In this document: one piece after another, positions 15,051-22,536 of the stretch | Layout of the letters: every line of letters begins with the position of its first letter | How positions within the stretch are numbered: the stretch's first letter is position 1 | DNA from: DASQMT01 sp963839615 | Lineage (GTDB): Bacteria > Actinomycetota > Thermoleophilia > Solirubrobacterales > Solirubrobacteraceae | DNA: 64,000 nt | Assembly: GCA_963839615.1 (NCBI GenBank) | Contig: CAWIVY010000007.1 | Span: 62,001-126,000, forward strand | Direction: 5' to 3' | The notes under the pieces: model-generated | What the model was told of the DNA's origin: nothing | Database searches by the model: none | Seen by the model: the letters and a program-made list of their open reading frames with translations, nothing else | Program-made: the position numbers and the translations under genes

Positions 15051-16556
15051 TCAGGCGCCCGGCACTCCCGGCATGGCGGTCGGATCGACGTTCTCGACGT
15101 CTCGCTTGCGCACCGCGAGCATCAGCAGGACCGCGCCGAACGCGACAAGGATCGCGGCTGCGGTGAACGCCACCTGGAAGCCGTCGAGCATCGCGTTGAC
15201 GTGCTCGACCGGGCTCGGCTGGCGGCCGAGCTTCTCCAGCGCGCTCGCCGACTTGTCGGCCGCGAGCGTCGAGAGCACGGCGAGCCCGAGCGCGCCGCCG
15301 ACCTGCTGAGCGGTGTTGAACAGGCCGGACGCCAGCCCGGCGTCCTCCTCGCCGACGTTCGTGGTCGCGATCAGCGTGATCGGGACGAAGAACAGGCCCA
15401 TGCCGATCGACTGCGGGATCACCGCGGGGAGCACGTCGCTCAGATAGGTGCCGTCGACCGAGACGCCCGAGAACAGGTAGAGCCCGAAGGCCGCGATCAG
15501 CATGCCGATCACCGCCGTCACGCGCACGCCGATGCGCTTGACCAGCTGCTGCGCGATGCCGGCGCCGATGCCGATGCCGATCGTCACGGGGATGAATGCG
15601 AGCCCCGCCTCGAGCGGTGAGTAGCCGAGGATCTGCTGCACGTAGAGCGAGGAGAAGAAGAAGAACGCGAACAGGCCGCCGATGACGAGCAGCAGCACGA
15701 TGTTGGCGCCCGCGAGCGAGCGCACGCGGAATATCCCGAGACGGATCAACGGCGCCTTGGAGCTCCGCTCGATCACGACGAACGCCGCGAGCAGGGCGAA
15801 GGCGAACGCGGCGAGCCCGAGCGTCTTGGCCGAGCCCCAGCCGAAGTCCTCGGCCTTGACGATCGCGTAGACGAGCACGACGAGGCCGGCAGTGACCGTG
15901 ATCGCTCCCGGCAGGTCGACGCCGGTGTTGCGCACGAGGGCCCTGGACTCGGGCACGTAGCGGAGCGCGAGCATCGCCGTGGCGATTCCGATCGGCACGT
16001 TGACGAAGAAGATCCACTCCCAGCTCAGCAGGTCGGTGAGGATGCCGCCGAGCAGCAGCCCGAACGCGCCGCCGCCCGCGGCGATCGCGCTCCACACGCC
16101 GAGCGCCTTGGTCCGGTCCTCGCCCTCGGCGAACGTCGTCGTGATGATCGACAGCGCGGCGGGGGAGACGAGCGCGCCGCCGAGACCCTGCAGCCCGCGC
16201 GTCGCGATGAGCCAGCTGTCGGTCGTGGCGAGGCCGTTGAGCAACGAGGCGACCGAGAAGATCGCGACGCCCCAGAGGAACAGCTTGCGGCGCCCGAAGA
16301 GATCGCCCGCGCGCCCGCCGAGCAGCAGGAAGCCGCCGAACACGAGCGTGTAGCTGTTGATCACCCACTGCAGGCTCGCAGCGGTGAAGCCGAGGTCGGT
16401 CTGGATCGACGGCAGCGCGACGTTCACCACCGTCGCGTCGAGGATCACCATGAACTGCGCGAGGCAGACGATCACGAGCACGAGCCACCGGTTGGTCGCG
16501 CCCGACGCGGGCGGCTCTACGAACTCGTCTGGACGCTCGGAAGCGAGGCTGGACAC
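15051..16556 (-). CDS. MFS drug exporter, DHA2 family (EmrB/QacA-like, 14 TM)
   Basis: 501 residues. Motif C-like and family features are clear: MVILDATVVNVALPSIQTDL in TM1, GGRAGDLFGRRKLFL in the TM2-3 loop, RGLQGLGGALVSPAAL and FFVNVPIGI. Fourteen hydrophobic segments are expected for DHA2 proton-driven drug exporters. GTG 16556 was chosen because GGAGG lies 6 nt upstream; the longer frame adds only Pro/Arg-rich sequence. No TetR gene is adjacent, and the ArsR pair upstream is separated by its own stop. Substrate unknown. Confidence 0.9.
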   Translation of the reverse strand: MSSLASERPDEFVEPPASGATNRWLVLVIVCLAQFMVILDATVVNVALPSIQTDLGFTAASLQWVINSYTLVFGGFLLLGGRAGDLFGRRKLFLWGVAIFSVASLLNGLATTDSWLIATRGLQGLGGALVSPAALSIITTTFAEGEDRTKALGVWSAIAAGGGAFGLLLGGILTDLLSWEWIFFVNVPIGIATAMLALRYVPESRALVRNTGVDLPGAITVTAGLVVLVYAIVKAEDFGWGSAKTLGLAAFAFALLAAFVVIERSSKAPLIRLGIFRVRSLAGANIVLLLVIGGLFAFFFFSSLYVQQILGYSPLEAGLAFIPVTIGIGIGAGIAQQLVKRIGVRVTAVIGMLIAAFGLYLFSGVSVDGTYLSDVLPAVIPQSIGMGLFFVPITLIATTNVGEEDAGLASGLFNTAQQVGGALGLAVLSTLAADKSASALEKLGRQPSPVEHVNAMLDGFQVAFTAAAILVAFGAVLLMLAVRKRDVENVDPTAMPGVPGA

Positions 16557-16642
16557 ACGAACCTCCGGGGGGCGGGAGCGGGGCGCGGGGAGGGGTGCGA
16601 GCAACCTAGCAAGCGGAGCCGCGCCTCAGCTTCCCGCGCGCG

Positions 16643-17374
16643 CTACGCGTACACGCGGTCCAGCCAGGCCTTGAGCGCCGCCTCGCTCGCCGCGGCGTCG
16701 ACGCCCTCGACGAACAGGTGCGCGCTCATGCCGACGACGCTGCCGTAGTGGTTGCGGCCGAAGAAGCGGAACAGGCCGTCGGCGGTGCGGACGCCGAGGA
16801 ACTCCGGCGTCGAGTAGTCGATCACGCCGTCGAGCGTGCCGGCGTCCCCGAGCGATGCGTGGACCGGATCGCCCACACCCGCGTCCGCGGCGACGCCCAG
16901 GGCGGCGCGCAGCGCGTCCATCGCGTCGGGCGTTCCGGCGGCCTCGGGCCCGTCGATGCCGGACGACGGCTGGCCGACGTAGGTCACCGGGCGGCCGTTG
17001 AAGTGCTCGAGATACTGCCCGAGCGTGTGGAGGTAGAAGTCGGTGTGGCCGCCGATCGCGTCGTACTGGTCCTCCCACCCGTCGGCGAGGATCCCGCTGT
17101 GGACGTAGCGCAGGTGCGCCGTGCCACCTGCGCGGGCCTCGATCGCGTAGTCGAGCGCGTTGAACGTCCCGTCGGGCGATTCCATGCGGATCACGAGACG
17201 GCGGGGCGGGTCCCACGTCGTGACCGGCGCGCCCTCGGGCGGCGCGCCGCCGGCGGGGATCTCCATGCCGGTCGGGAACTGCCAGGCCGCGGGGGCAGCG
17301 GTGATCGCGGTCCAGACGTCGTCGGGGGCGGCGGGCAGGTCGACCTCGCGGATGACCTCGAATTCGCGGCTCAT
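16643..17374 (-). CDS. SRPBCC / AHSA1-type protein
   Basis: 243 residues with two helix-grip-type halves. The first begins VIREVDLPAAPDDVWTAIT and contains WDPPRRLVIRM and GGWEDQYDAIGG-like elements, the usual AHSA1/START-like hydrophobic-pocket fold. The second half (EFLGVRTADGLFRFFGRNH) is less conserved. The gene is translationally coupled (ATGA) to the upstream ArsR regulator, the usual arrangement for AHSA1 proteins. Ligand unknown. Confidence 0.8.
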   Translation of the reverse strand: MSREFEVIREVDLPAAPDDVWTAITAAPAAWQFPTGMEIPAGGAPPEGAPVTTWDPPRRLVIRMESPDGTFNALDYAIEARAGGTAHLRYVHSGILADGWEDQYDAIGGHTDFYLHTLGQYLEHFNGRPVTYVGQPSSGIDGPEAAGTPDAMDALRAALGVAADAGVGDPVHASLGDAGTLDGVIDYSTPEFLGVRTADGLFRFFGRNHYGSVVGMSAHLFVEGVDAAASEAALKAWLDRVYA

Positions 17375-17970
17375 GACTTGGGCTCCTGTTTCTTCGTGAT
17401 GGTCGGGTGCAACGCGACGACGAACCGGTGCCGACGACCGCCGGTGGTCGCTTCGTCGTGGTACTTGGCCACGAGGCCGTTGACGGCGTCGGCGAGCTCG
17501 GCGGCGAACGCCGCCCTGTCCTTCGCGGACGCGAACCGCACCTCGCTGTCGATCCCGAGCGTCGCGAGCGGCTTGCCGGCTGCGCTGGCGCCGGTGATCA
17601 GCTCACCGACCTCGCGCACCAGGCGCCCCGCTACCGCGAGCAGCCAGCGCGCGGAGCGCTGGTCGGGCTCTCGGGAAGGATCCGGCGCGACCGCCGAGAG
17701 GGCGGTCGGCGAGATCACGTAGGACGCCGCCGTCGCCCGGAGCACGCGCTCGGTGCAGTTGCCCTTGCGGCGCTCCTCGACGAGCTCCACCAGGCCATGG
17801 CGCTCCAGCGCCCGCAGGTGGTAGTTCGCCTTCTGGCGGGTGAGCCCGACGCGCGCCGCGAGCGTGCTGGCGGATCCGGGCTCGGCCAGCTCGGCGAGCA
17901 GACCGGCGCGGATCGGATCCAGTGACGCCTCGGCGGCGGCGGGGTCCTCGATGACGGCGACTTCGTGCAT
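17371..17970 (-). CDS. ArsR-family winged-helix transcriptional regulator
   Basis: 199 residues. The N-terminal winged helix is clear: DPIRAGLLAELAEPGSASTLAARVGLTRQKANYHLRALERHGLVELVEERRKGN. No metal-binding Cys pair is visible, so a metal-sensing role is unlikely. The C-terminal half is helical and of unknown function. It is coupled by ATGA to an AHSA1 protein. An AT-rich inverted repeat overlaps its promoter, which suggests autoregulation. Confidence 0.88.
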   Translation of the reverse strand: MHEVAVIEDPAAAEASLDPIRAGLLAELAEPGSASTLAARVGLTRQKANYHLRALERHGLVELVEERRKGNCTERVLRATAASYVISPTALSAVAPDPSREPDQRSARWLLAVAGRLVREVGELITGASAAGKPLATLGIDSEVRFASAKDRAAFAAELADAVNGLVAKYHDEATTGGRRHRFVVALHPTITKKQEPKS

Positions 17971-17987
17971 GGGTGCACCTTCTCACC

Positions 17988-18003
17988 GACAATAATATTT
18001 GTC
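17988..18003 (-). promoter_or_regulatory. Promoter with inverted repeat before the ArsR gene
   Basis: Read on the minus strand, TTGACAAATATTATTGTC contains a -10-like TATTAT inside an inverted repeat with GACAA/TTGTC arms. This AT-rich block is conspicuous in DNA of about 70% GC. It lies 17 nt upstream of the ATG, with GAGAAGG as ribosome-binding site. Repressor binding here would occlude RNA polymerase, consistent with autoregulation. Confidence 0.5.
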
Positions 18004-18060
18004 AAGCACGATTCTGTTGTCGGACGATCGCGCACGCTGTGCGGCGTTGGACGTCCCGAT

Positions 18061-18173
18061 GCGCGCCAACGTCGGAACCCCGCCCCGGGCGGCAGCGCGC
18101 CCGACGTTGACGTCCTATTGCACGCCTAACGTCGGAAGCCCGCGCCGCGCCGGCACAAGCCTGACGTTGACGC
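18061..18173. repeat. Two 60-bp-spaced copies of a hairpin element
   Basis: AACGTCGGAA(C/G)CCCG ... GACGTTGACG occurs at 18066-18110 and again at 18126-18170, with every conserved block exactly 60 bp apart. Within each copy AACGTC and GACGTT form an inverted repeat with a roughly 25-nt GC-rich interior; in copy 1 the arms extend to 8 bp. Function unknown. Confidence 0.55.
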
Positions 18174-18182
18174 GGGGGCGGG

Positions 18183-18352
18183 CCTGGGCGACGAGTCATA
18201 CGACTTCTCCAACCTCTCGCGCGGCATCCTCGAGCTCTTCGCCGAGACTGCGCACTGGTCGGCGTCGACTGCCGCGCGTACGAGAAGAACGTCCGGATCT
18301 ATCGCCGGGCGGGTGTCGCCCTGATGCTCGAGCACGTCAGTCGAAAGCTATG
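18183..18352 (+). pseudogene. Degenerate C-terminal fragment of an actinobacterial DNA-binding / LAGLIDADG-like protein
   Basis: Two adjacent frames encode continuous protein-like sequence: YDFSNLSRGILELFAETAH, then after loss of one base VGVDCRAYEKNVRIYRR followed by AGVALMLEHVSRKL and a stop. The pattern FxNxSxxIxxLF...GVxxR...RRxGVAxxxxHVxxK is the C-terminal signature of a widespread actinobacterial family of about 200 residues that I recall as homing-endonuclease-like. No N-terminal part is present. It ends 28 bp before tRNA-Leu, so it is probably the scar of an inserted element. Confidence 0.45.
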
Positions 18353-18380
18353 AGCGCTCACGCTAAGCTGCACGCCGTCT

Positions 18381-18465
18381 GCGGCTGTGGCGGAACTTGG
18401 CAGACGCGCGGCGTTCAGGTCGCCGTGGGGGTAACCCCGTGGAGGTTCGAGTCCTCTCAGCCGCA
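18381..18465 (+). tRNA. tRNA-Leu (CAG)
   Basis: 85-nt class II tRNA. The acceptor stem is GCGGCTG/CAGCCGC with discriminator A. The anticodon stem-loop GGCG-TTCAGGT-CGCC gives anticodon CAG. A long variable arm (GTGGGGGTAACCCCGT) and the T-loop GGTTCGAGTCC follow. The 3' CCA is not encoded. Confidence 0.95.
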
Positions 18466-18470
18466 CTCCC

Positions 18471-18603
18471 TCAGGCTCGTCGCTTGCGGACGATCTTGAA
18501 CACGAGCGAGTCCGCTTTCGAGACGTTGCCCGGGCGGCGATGACGATGAACGTGGCGGTGTAGCGCGCGGGTCGCAGGCCGCCGTTCCACGGGCCCGTTG
18601 CTA
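18471..18603 (-). pseudogene. C-terminal remnant of an exported Ig-like protein
   Basis: Between the two tRNA genes the minus strand encodes RPARYTATFIVIAA in one frame and, after a one-base shift near 18541, GNVSKADSLVFKIVRKRRA followed by a stop. This is the typical C-terminus of exported Ig/fibronectin-like proteins in this lineage. There is no upstream part and no start, so it is a gene fragment. Confidence 0.45.
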
Positions 18604-18621
18604 CTCTGGGCGACGGTTCCT

Positions 18622-18694
18622 GCCGCTATCGTCTAGGGGACTAGGACGCCGCCCTCTCACGGCGGAAACCGGGGTTCGAATCCCCGTAGCGGTA
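18622..18694 (+). tRNA. tRNA-Glu (CTC)
   Basis: 73-nt cloverleaf. D-loop region TCGTCTAGGGGACTAGGAC; anticodon stem-loop CCGCC-CTCTCAC-GGCGG with anticodon CTC; T-arm CCGGGGTTCGAATCCCCG. The acceptor stem GCCGCTA/TAGCGGT has a G-U first pair. A terminator follows 10 nt downstream. Confidence 0.95.
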
Positions 18695-18704
18695 CCTACC
18701 GAGA

Positions 18705-18724
18705 CCCGCCCGTAGGCGGGTTTT
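18705..18724 (+). terminator. Intrinsic terminator after tRNA-Glu
   Basis: CCCGCC-CGTA-GGCGGG followed directly by TTTT: a 6-bp GC stem with a four-base loop and a U-tract, one of few textbook intrinsic terminators in the window. Confidence 0.85.
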
Positions 18725-18749
18725 CGCGTTCGCAGCCGCTCACGCGAGC

Positions 18750-19678
18750 ATGACCCTGAGCACCGACACCGTCGACTTCCTCTGCCTCGGCGCGCAGAAG
18801 TGCGGCACCTCCGCGTTGACGGTCGTCCTCGGCGAACACCCACAGCTCTCGGTGCCGCGACACCCCGCGCCCTTCGGCATGCACGCTGAAGGCGACACGC
18901 CTGTGCGGTTGGCGGAGTTGTTCGCCGGGCGCCTCCCGACGCCCGGCTCGGGATCGTCAACCCCCGTTTCATGATCGGCGCCCGGGGTGGGAGCGTGAAT
19001 ATCGAGACGATGGCGCAGCGCATTCACGCCGGCGCGCCCGAGGCACGATTCATCGTCGTGGTCCGCGACCCGATCGAACGGGCGATCAGCCACTGGAGGA
19101 TGGCTCGTCGACGCGGACGCGCTCCTGCCTCGTTCGACGAAGCGATACTCCGGCCACGGGATGACGAAACCGACGAGCTCAACGGCATGGTCAGGATCGG
19201 CCTCTACGGGAAGGCGCTCGCGGCCTACCGCGAGCGGTTCGCGCCTGAACGTTTCCTGATCATCACCAACGAAGAGCTGGGCGCACGCGGCCGGCGGACG
19301 CTCGCGCGGGTGTTCTCGCATCTCGGCGTCGACCCCACGTTCGTTCCGCCGAGCATCGACCAGCGCGTGCACGAGAGCGGCACCGCGGCGCGCATGACGC
19401 CCGAGAGCACCCGAATGCTCCTCGCGTATCTCGACGACAACTGGTTCGCCGGCCTGCCGAGGCCGGAGCGGCGCCGGCAGGCAGCGGCGTTCCGGTTCTG
19501 GTTCTCCCGCTTCAACGTGGTACCCGACGACGACCTGCCGCAGGTCGGCGAGGAAGCTCGCCTCCGGCTGATCGACGTGTTTCTTCCCGACGCGGAATTG
19601 CTGGAGCCGCTCATGGGGCGGTTGCCACCGTGGGCGCGCCGTGGTCCCGGCGGCCGGCTGCTCTGGCGCGGCCGCTGA
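18750..19678 (+). pseudogene. Sulfotransferase, frameshifted
   Basis: Sulfotransferase-family protein that would use PAPS as sulfate donor. The N-terminal part in one frame has the 5'-phosphosulfate loop LCLGAQKCGTSAL; the rest in the next frame has the 3'-phosphate motif VVVRDPIERAISHW and the C-terminal helices. The reading frames join near 18930, where RLPDARLGIVNPRFMIGARGG would be continuous if one C were added to the run CTCCCGAC. The single event in a C-run could be a consensus error or a recent mutation. Otherwise the gene looks intact, of about 309 residues. Confidence 0.75.
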
Positions 19679-19713
19679 GCGACGCCAGGGGTGTGCTGAC
19701 AGTCGGGACTCCG

Positions 19714-20073
19714 TCAGGAGCCCTGCGACGCTGCCGCGACCGCTGCGTCGCGCGTGTCGTGCACCGGCATCGCGGATTGGACGCTGGTGATCGCGAGCAT
19801 CCGCGCGATCGGCGAGCCCGCCGGGACGCAGAGGTGGAGGCGCTGCTGGCGATTGCGGAGCTCCGCGCCGAGCGCGAAGAGCAGGTTGATGCCGGCGCTG
19901 TCGAGGTAGCTCGTCTGCTCGAGGTCGACGACCAGGGCCATGCTCTGGTTCGTCAGCGTCTCGCGCAGGCGGCGGCCGATGTCCGCGACGTTGGAGGAGT
20001 CGATCTCGCCCTCGATCGCGGCCACGGCGACCGTGTCGACGTGCTCGTCGATGACTCGCGCGAGCGGGCTCAC
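19714..20073 (-). CDS. STAS-domain anti-sigma-factor antagonist
   Basis: 119 residues. STAS fold with GEIDSSNVADIGRRL and the phosphorylatable Ser in TSYLDSAGINLLFALG, as in SpoIIAA/RsbV. In its unphosphorylated form such a protein sequesters an anti-sigma kinase and frees a stress sigma factor. It is translationally coupled (ATGA) to the upstream gene, which encodes both a PP2C phosphatase and a GHKL kinase domain, so phosphorylation and dephosphorylation of this STAS protein may both come from that partner. Confidence 0.9.
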   Translation of the reverse strand: MSPLARVIDEHVDTVAVAAIEGEIDSSNVADIGRRLRETLTNQSMALVVDLEQTSYLDSAGINLLFALGAELRNRQQRLHLCVPAGSPIARMLAITSVQSAMPVHDTRDAAVAAASQGS

Positions 20074-22193
20074 GTGCTCCGCTCCTGCAGCGTTCGCTCG
20101 AGGACGACGACCGTGCCTTCGTCGGTATGGCTGACATCCACGGTCTCCATCAGACCGCGCATCATCATCAGCCCGCGCCCGCGGTCGTCGCCACGCGGCG
20201 GGCGCCAGGTCCCGCTGTCGCGGACGGTGATACGGACGCGCCGGCGCTCACATGTCGCGTCGAGGTCGAACGTCCGCCGGCCGGGACCGTATGCGTGCTC
20301 GACCGCGTTCGCGCACGCCTCTTGGCACGCCACGACGATGTCGTAGAGCTCGTCCTCGGTCGCGCCCTGCGCGCGCAGCCAGCGGCGCAGCAGCAGGCGG
20401 ATCCCGGACAGCGCCCCAGGCTCGGCGGGCCACGCGCCGCTCAGCCGCTCGGGCGAGGGCGGGAAGCGGGCGGTGATGATCGCGATGTCGTCGGGGCGCG
20501 TCTCGGGCACCAGCCCGTCGACGAGCCGAGTGCAGAGGGCATCCATCCCGCCGCCACCGGCGCTGAGCGCCTGCAGGCGCTCCAGTCCCTGGTCGATCGA
20601 TTCGCCACGCCGCTCCACCAGCCCGTCGGTGTAGAGCACGATCGACGTGCCGGAGGGGAACGGATGGGTGTCGGCGCGGTAGCGAGCGAGCTCGGATGCC
20701 CCGAGCGGGATGCTGCCCTGCTGCGCCAGGTACCTCGCCGTCCCGTCGGGCTGGATCACGAGTGGCGGCGGATGGCCGGCATTGACCAGTTGGAGCTGTT
20801 CGAGCTCGGGATCGACCTCGACGTAGACGAGCGTCGTCATGGCGCCCGGCCCGAGCTCGCAGTTGAGGCGGTTGACCCGGTCCACGACCGCGCCGGGCGG
20901 GTGACCGTCGACGGCATAGGCGCGCAGCGCGATCCGGAGCTGCGCCATCGCGCCGGCCGCGTCTACGCCGTGCCCGACCACATCGCCGGCGACGATCGCC
21001 AATCGTCCGCCGCCGATCGGGAACACGTCGTACCAGTCGCCACCGAGGCTCTCGCCGCTCGCCGGTAGGTAGCGGGTGGCCAGCTCGAGCCCGGGGATGC
21101 CCTGCGGGTCCGCCGGCAACAGGCGCCGCTGCACGGCTTCGGCGATCCGGCGCTGCTCGTGGAAGAACGCCCGCTGGATCGCGAGCGCGGCGCGGTCGGC
21201 GGCGAGTTGGAGCAGGTCGCGTTCGTCGGGGCTGAAGGTGCGGGTGACGAGGCTGCCTACGTGCAGGACGCCGAGCACGCGCCCTTCGATCAGCAGCGGG
21301 ACGCCGAGCAGCGAGCGGATGCCCTTCGCGCGCAGGATCGGGTTGAGGATGTCGGCGTGGTCGACGTCTTCGATCGTGATCGCGCGGCGCTCTGCCGCGA
21401 TGCGGCCGGCGAAGCCCTTGCCGACGGGGATCACGACGCCGCGCTCGACCTCTTCCTCGATCCCTTTCGCGGCGCGGGCGTGCAGCATCGTGCCGCTGTC
21501 GTCGAGCAGCAGGATCGCGGCTGTGTCGGTGTGCAGGACCTCGGTGATCCGCACCAGCAGCTCGCGCAGGAGCTCGTCGTCGGAGAGATGCGTGAGCGCC
21601 GCATCCGCCACCCGCTGCAGGGCTTGGAGCTGCTGTGATGCCCGCTCCGCGCTCGCGCGCGCGACTCGCTCCTGCTCGAACAGGCGGGCGTGCTGGATCG
21701 CGAGCGCGGCGCGGTCGGCGGCGAGTTGGAGCAGGTCGCGTTCGTCGGGGCTGAAGGTGCGGGTGGCGAGGCTGCCTACGTGCAGGACGCCGAGCACGCG
21801 CCCTTCGATCAGCAGCGGGACGCCGAGCAGCGAGCGGATGCCCTTCGCGCGCAGGATCGGGTTGAAGATGTCGGCGTGGTCGACGTCTTCGATCGTGATC
21901 GCGCGGCGCTCTGCCGCTACGCGGCCGGCGAAGCCCTTGCCGACGGGGATCACGACGCCGCGCTCGACCTCTTCCTCGATCCCTTTCGCGGCGCGGGCGT
22001 GCAGCATCGTGCCGCTGTCGTCGAGCAGCAGGATCGCGGCGGTGTCGGTGTGCAGGATCTCGGTGATCCGCACCAGCAGCTCGCTCAGGAGCTCCTCGTC
22101 GGAGAGATGCGCGAGCGCCGCATCCGCCACGCGTTGGAGCGCCTGGAGCACCCGCCCGTTGGTCACCAGGGGTGGCTCGGCGGGCGGCGTCAC
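20070..22193 (-). CDS. GAF-GAF-PP2C (RsbU/SpoIIE)-HATPase signalling protein
   Basis: 707 residues, cytoplasmic, no membrane segment. Order: GAF domain 1 (about 15-165), GAF domain 2 (about 190-340), SpoIIE-type PP2C phosphatase (about 360-580; GGDWYDVFPIGGG, GDVVGHGVDAA) and a C-terminal GHKL kinase of the RsbW/SpoIIAB kind (ACQEACANAVEHAYGP, RGLMMMRGLMETVDV). It would sense small ligands through GAF and control the coupled STAS antagonist. The two GAF domains are near-identical, reflecting a duplication of about 450 bp. GTG 22193 follows a TAGGAT -10 by 6 nt, so the mRNA is probably leaderless. Confidence 0.92.
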   Translation of the reverse strand: MTPPAEPPLVTNGRVLQALQRVADAALAHLSDEELLSELLVRITEILHTDTAAILLLDDSGTMLHARAAKGIEEEVERGVVIPVGKGFAGRVAAERRAITIEDVDHADIFNPILRAKGIRSLLGVPLLIEGRVLGVLHVGSLATRTFSPDERDLLQLAADRAALAIQHARLFEQERVARASAERASQQLQALQRVADAALTHLSDDELLRELLVRITEVLHTDTAAILLLDDSGTMLHARAAKGIEEEVERGVVIPVGKGFAGRIAAERRAITIEDVDHADILNPILRAKGIRSLLGVPLLIEGRVLGVLHVGSLVTRTFSPDERDLLQLAADRAALAIQRAFFHEQRRIAEAVQRRLLPADPQGIPGLELATRYLPASGESLGGDWYDVFPIGGGRLAIVAGDVVGHGVDAAGAMAQLRIALRAYAVDGHPPGAVVDRVNRLNCELGPGAMTTLVYVEVDPELEQLQLVNAGHPPPLVIQPDGTARYLAQQGSIPLGASELARYRADTHPFPSGTSIVLYTDGLVERRGESIDQGLERLQALSAGGGGMDALCTRLVDGLVPETRPDDIAIITARFPPSPERLSGAWPAEPGALSGIRLLLRRWLRAQGATEDELYDIVVACQEACANAVEHAYGPGRRTFDLDATCERRRVRITVRDSGTWRPPRGDDRGRGLMMMRGLMETVDVSHTDEGTVVVLERTLQERST
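21174..22150. repeat. Near-identical intragenic duplication of a GAF-coding segment
   Basis: The block 21174-about 21632 recurs at 21692-about 22150, an offset of 518 bp. The copies differ at only a few scattered positions, several silent. It encodes the two GAF domains, including the shared DDSGTMLHARAAKGIEEE. Such identity at DNA level points to recent duplication or ongoing gene conversion. Confidence 0.85.
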
Positions 22194-22199
22194 ACACCG

Positions 22200-22245
22200 A
22201 TCCTACGCTCAAGCCTGGCGGCGCCGGGAGTCGCAGGGCTAGACT
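22200..22245. promoter_or_regulatory. Divergent leaderless promoter pair
   Basis: Minus strand: TAGGAT (22205-22200), then 6 nt, then GTG 22193. Plus strand: TAGACT (22240-22245), then 9 nt, then ATG 22255. Both -10 hexamers fit the TANNNT consensus and leave no room for a ribosome-binding site. No clear -35 elements are seen. Confidence 0.6.
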
Positions 22246-22254
22246 CGCCGCGCG

Positions 22255-22533
22255 ATGCGCGAGATCGAGTTCGAGGATGCGATCCTCGGCCATGTCGTGG
22301 TCACCTTCGACGGAGCGGTGGTGGAACTGTTCCGCGCGGGTTTGGGCTCCGTCCACCGGATGCACCTGCGGCAGCTCGCGCGGGTCGAGCAGAGCGGCCC
22401 GGACCGGAGGGGGAACTACACCGCGGACTTCTGCCCGACGCGGCGCGGCGGCTTCAAGCTGACGGTGCCCGGCTACGCGTGGCCGCAGGTGACCGGTCTG
22501 ATCGAAGCGCTCGGAAGCCCGCGCCAGGGCTGA
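22255..22533 (+). CDS. Hypothetical protein, PH-like small domain
   Basis: 92 residues: MREIEFEDAILGHVVVTFDG begins a predicted beta-rich fold (VVVTFDGAVVELFR, GNYTADFC, GGFKLTVPG) ending in one helix (WPQVTGLIEALG). This resembles a bacterial PH-like domain, but no family is certain. The start is fixed by TAGACT nine bases upstream, predicting a leaderless transcript. It ends three bases before the convergent gene's stop. Confidence 0.6.
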   Translation: MREIEFEDAILGHVVVTFDGAVVELFRAGLGSVHRMHLRQLARVEQSGPDRRGNYTADFCPTRRGGFKLTVPGYAWPQVTGLIEALGSPRQG

Positions 22534-22536
22534 CCT

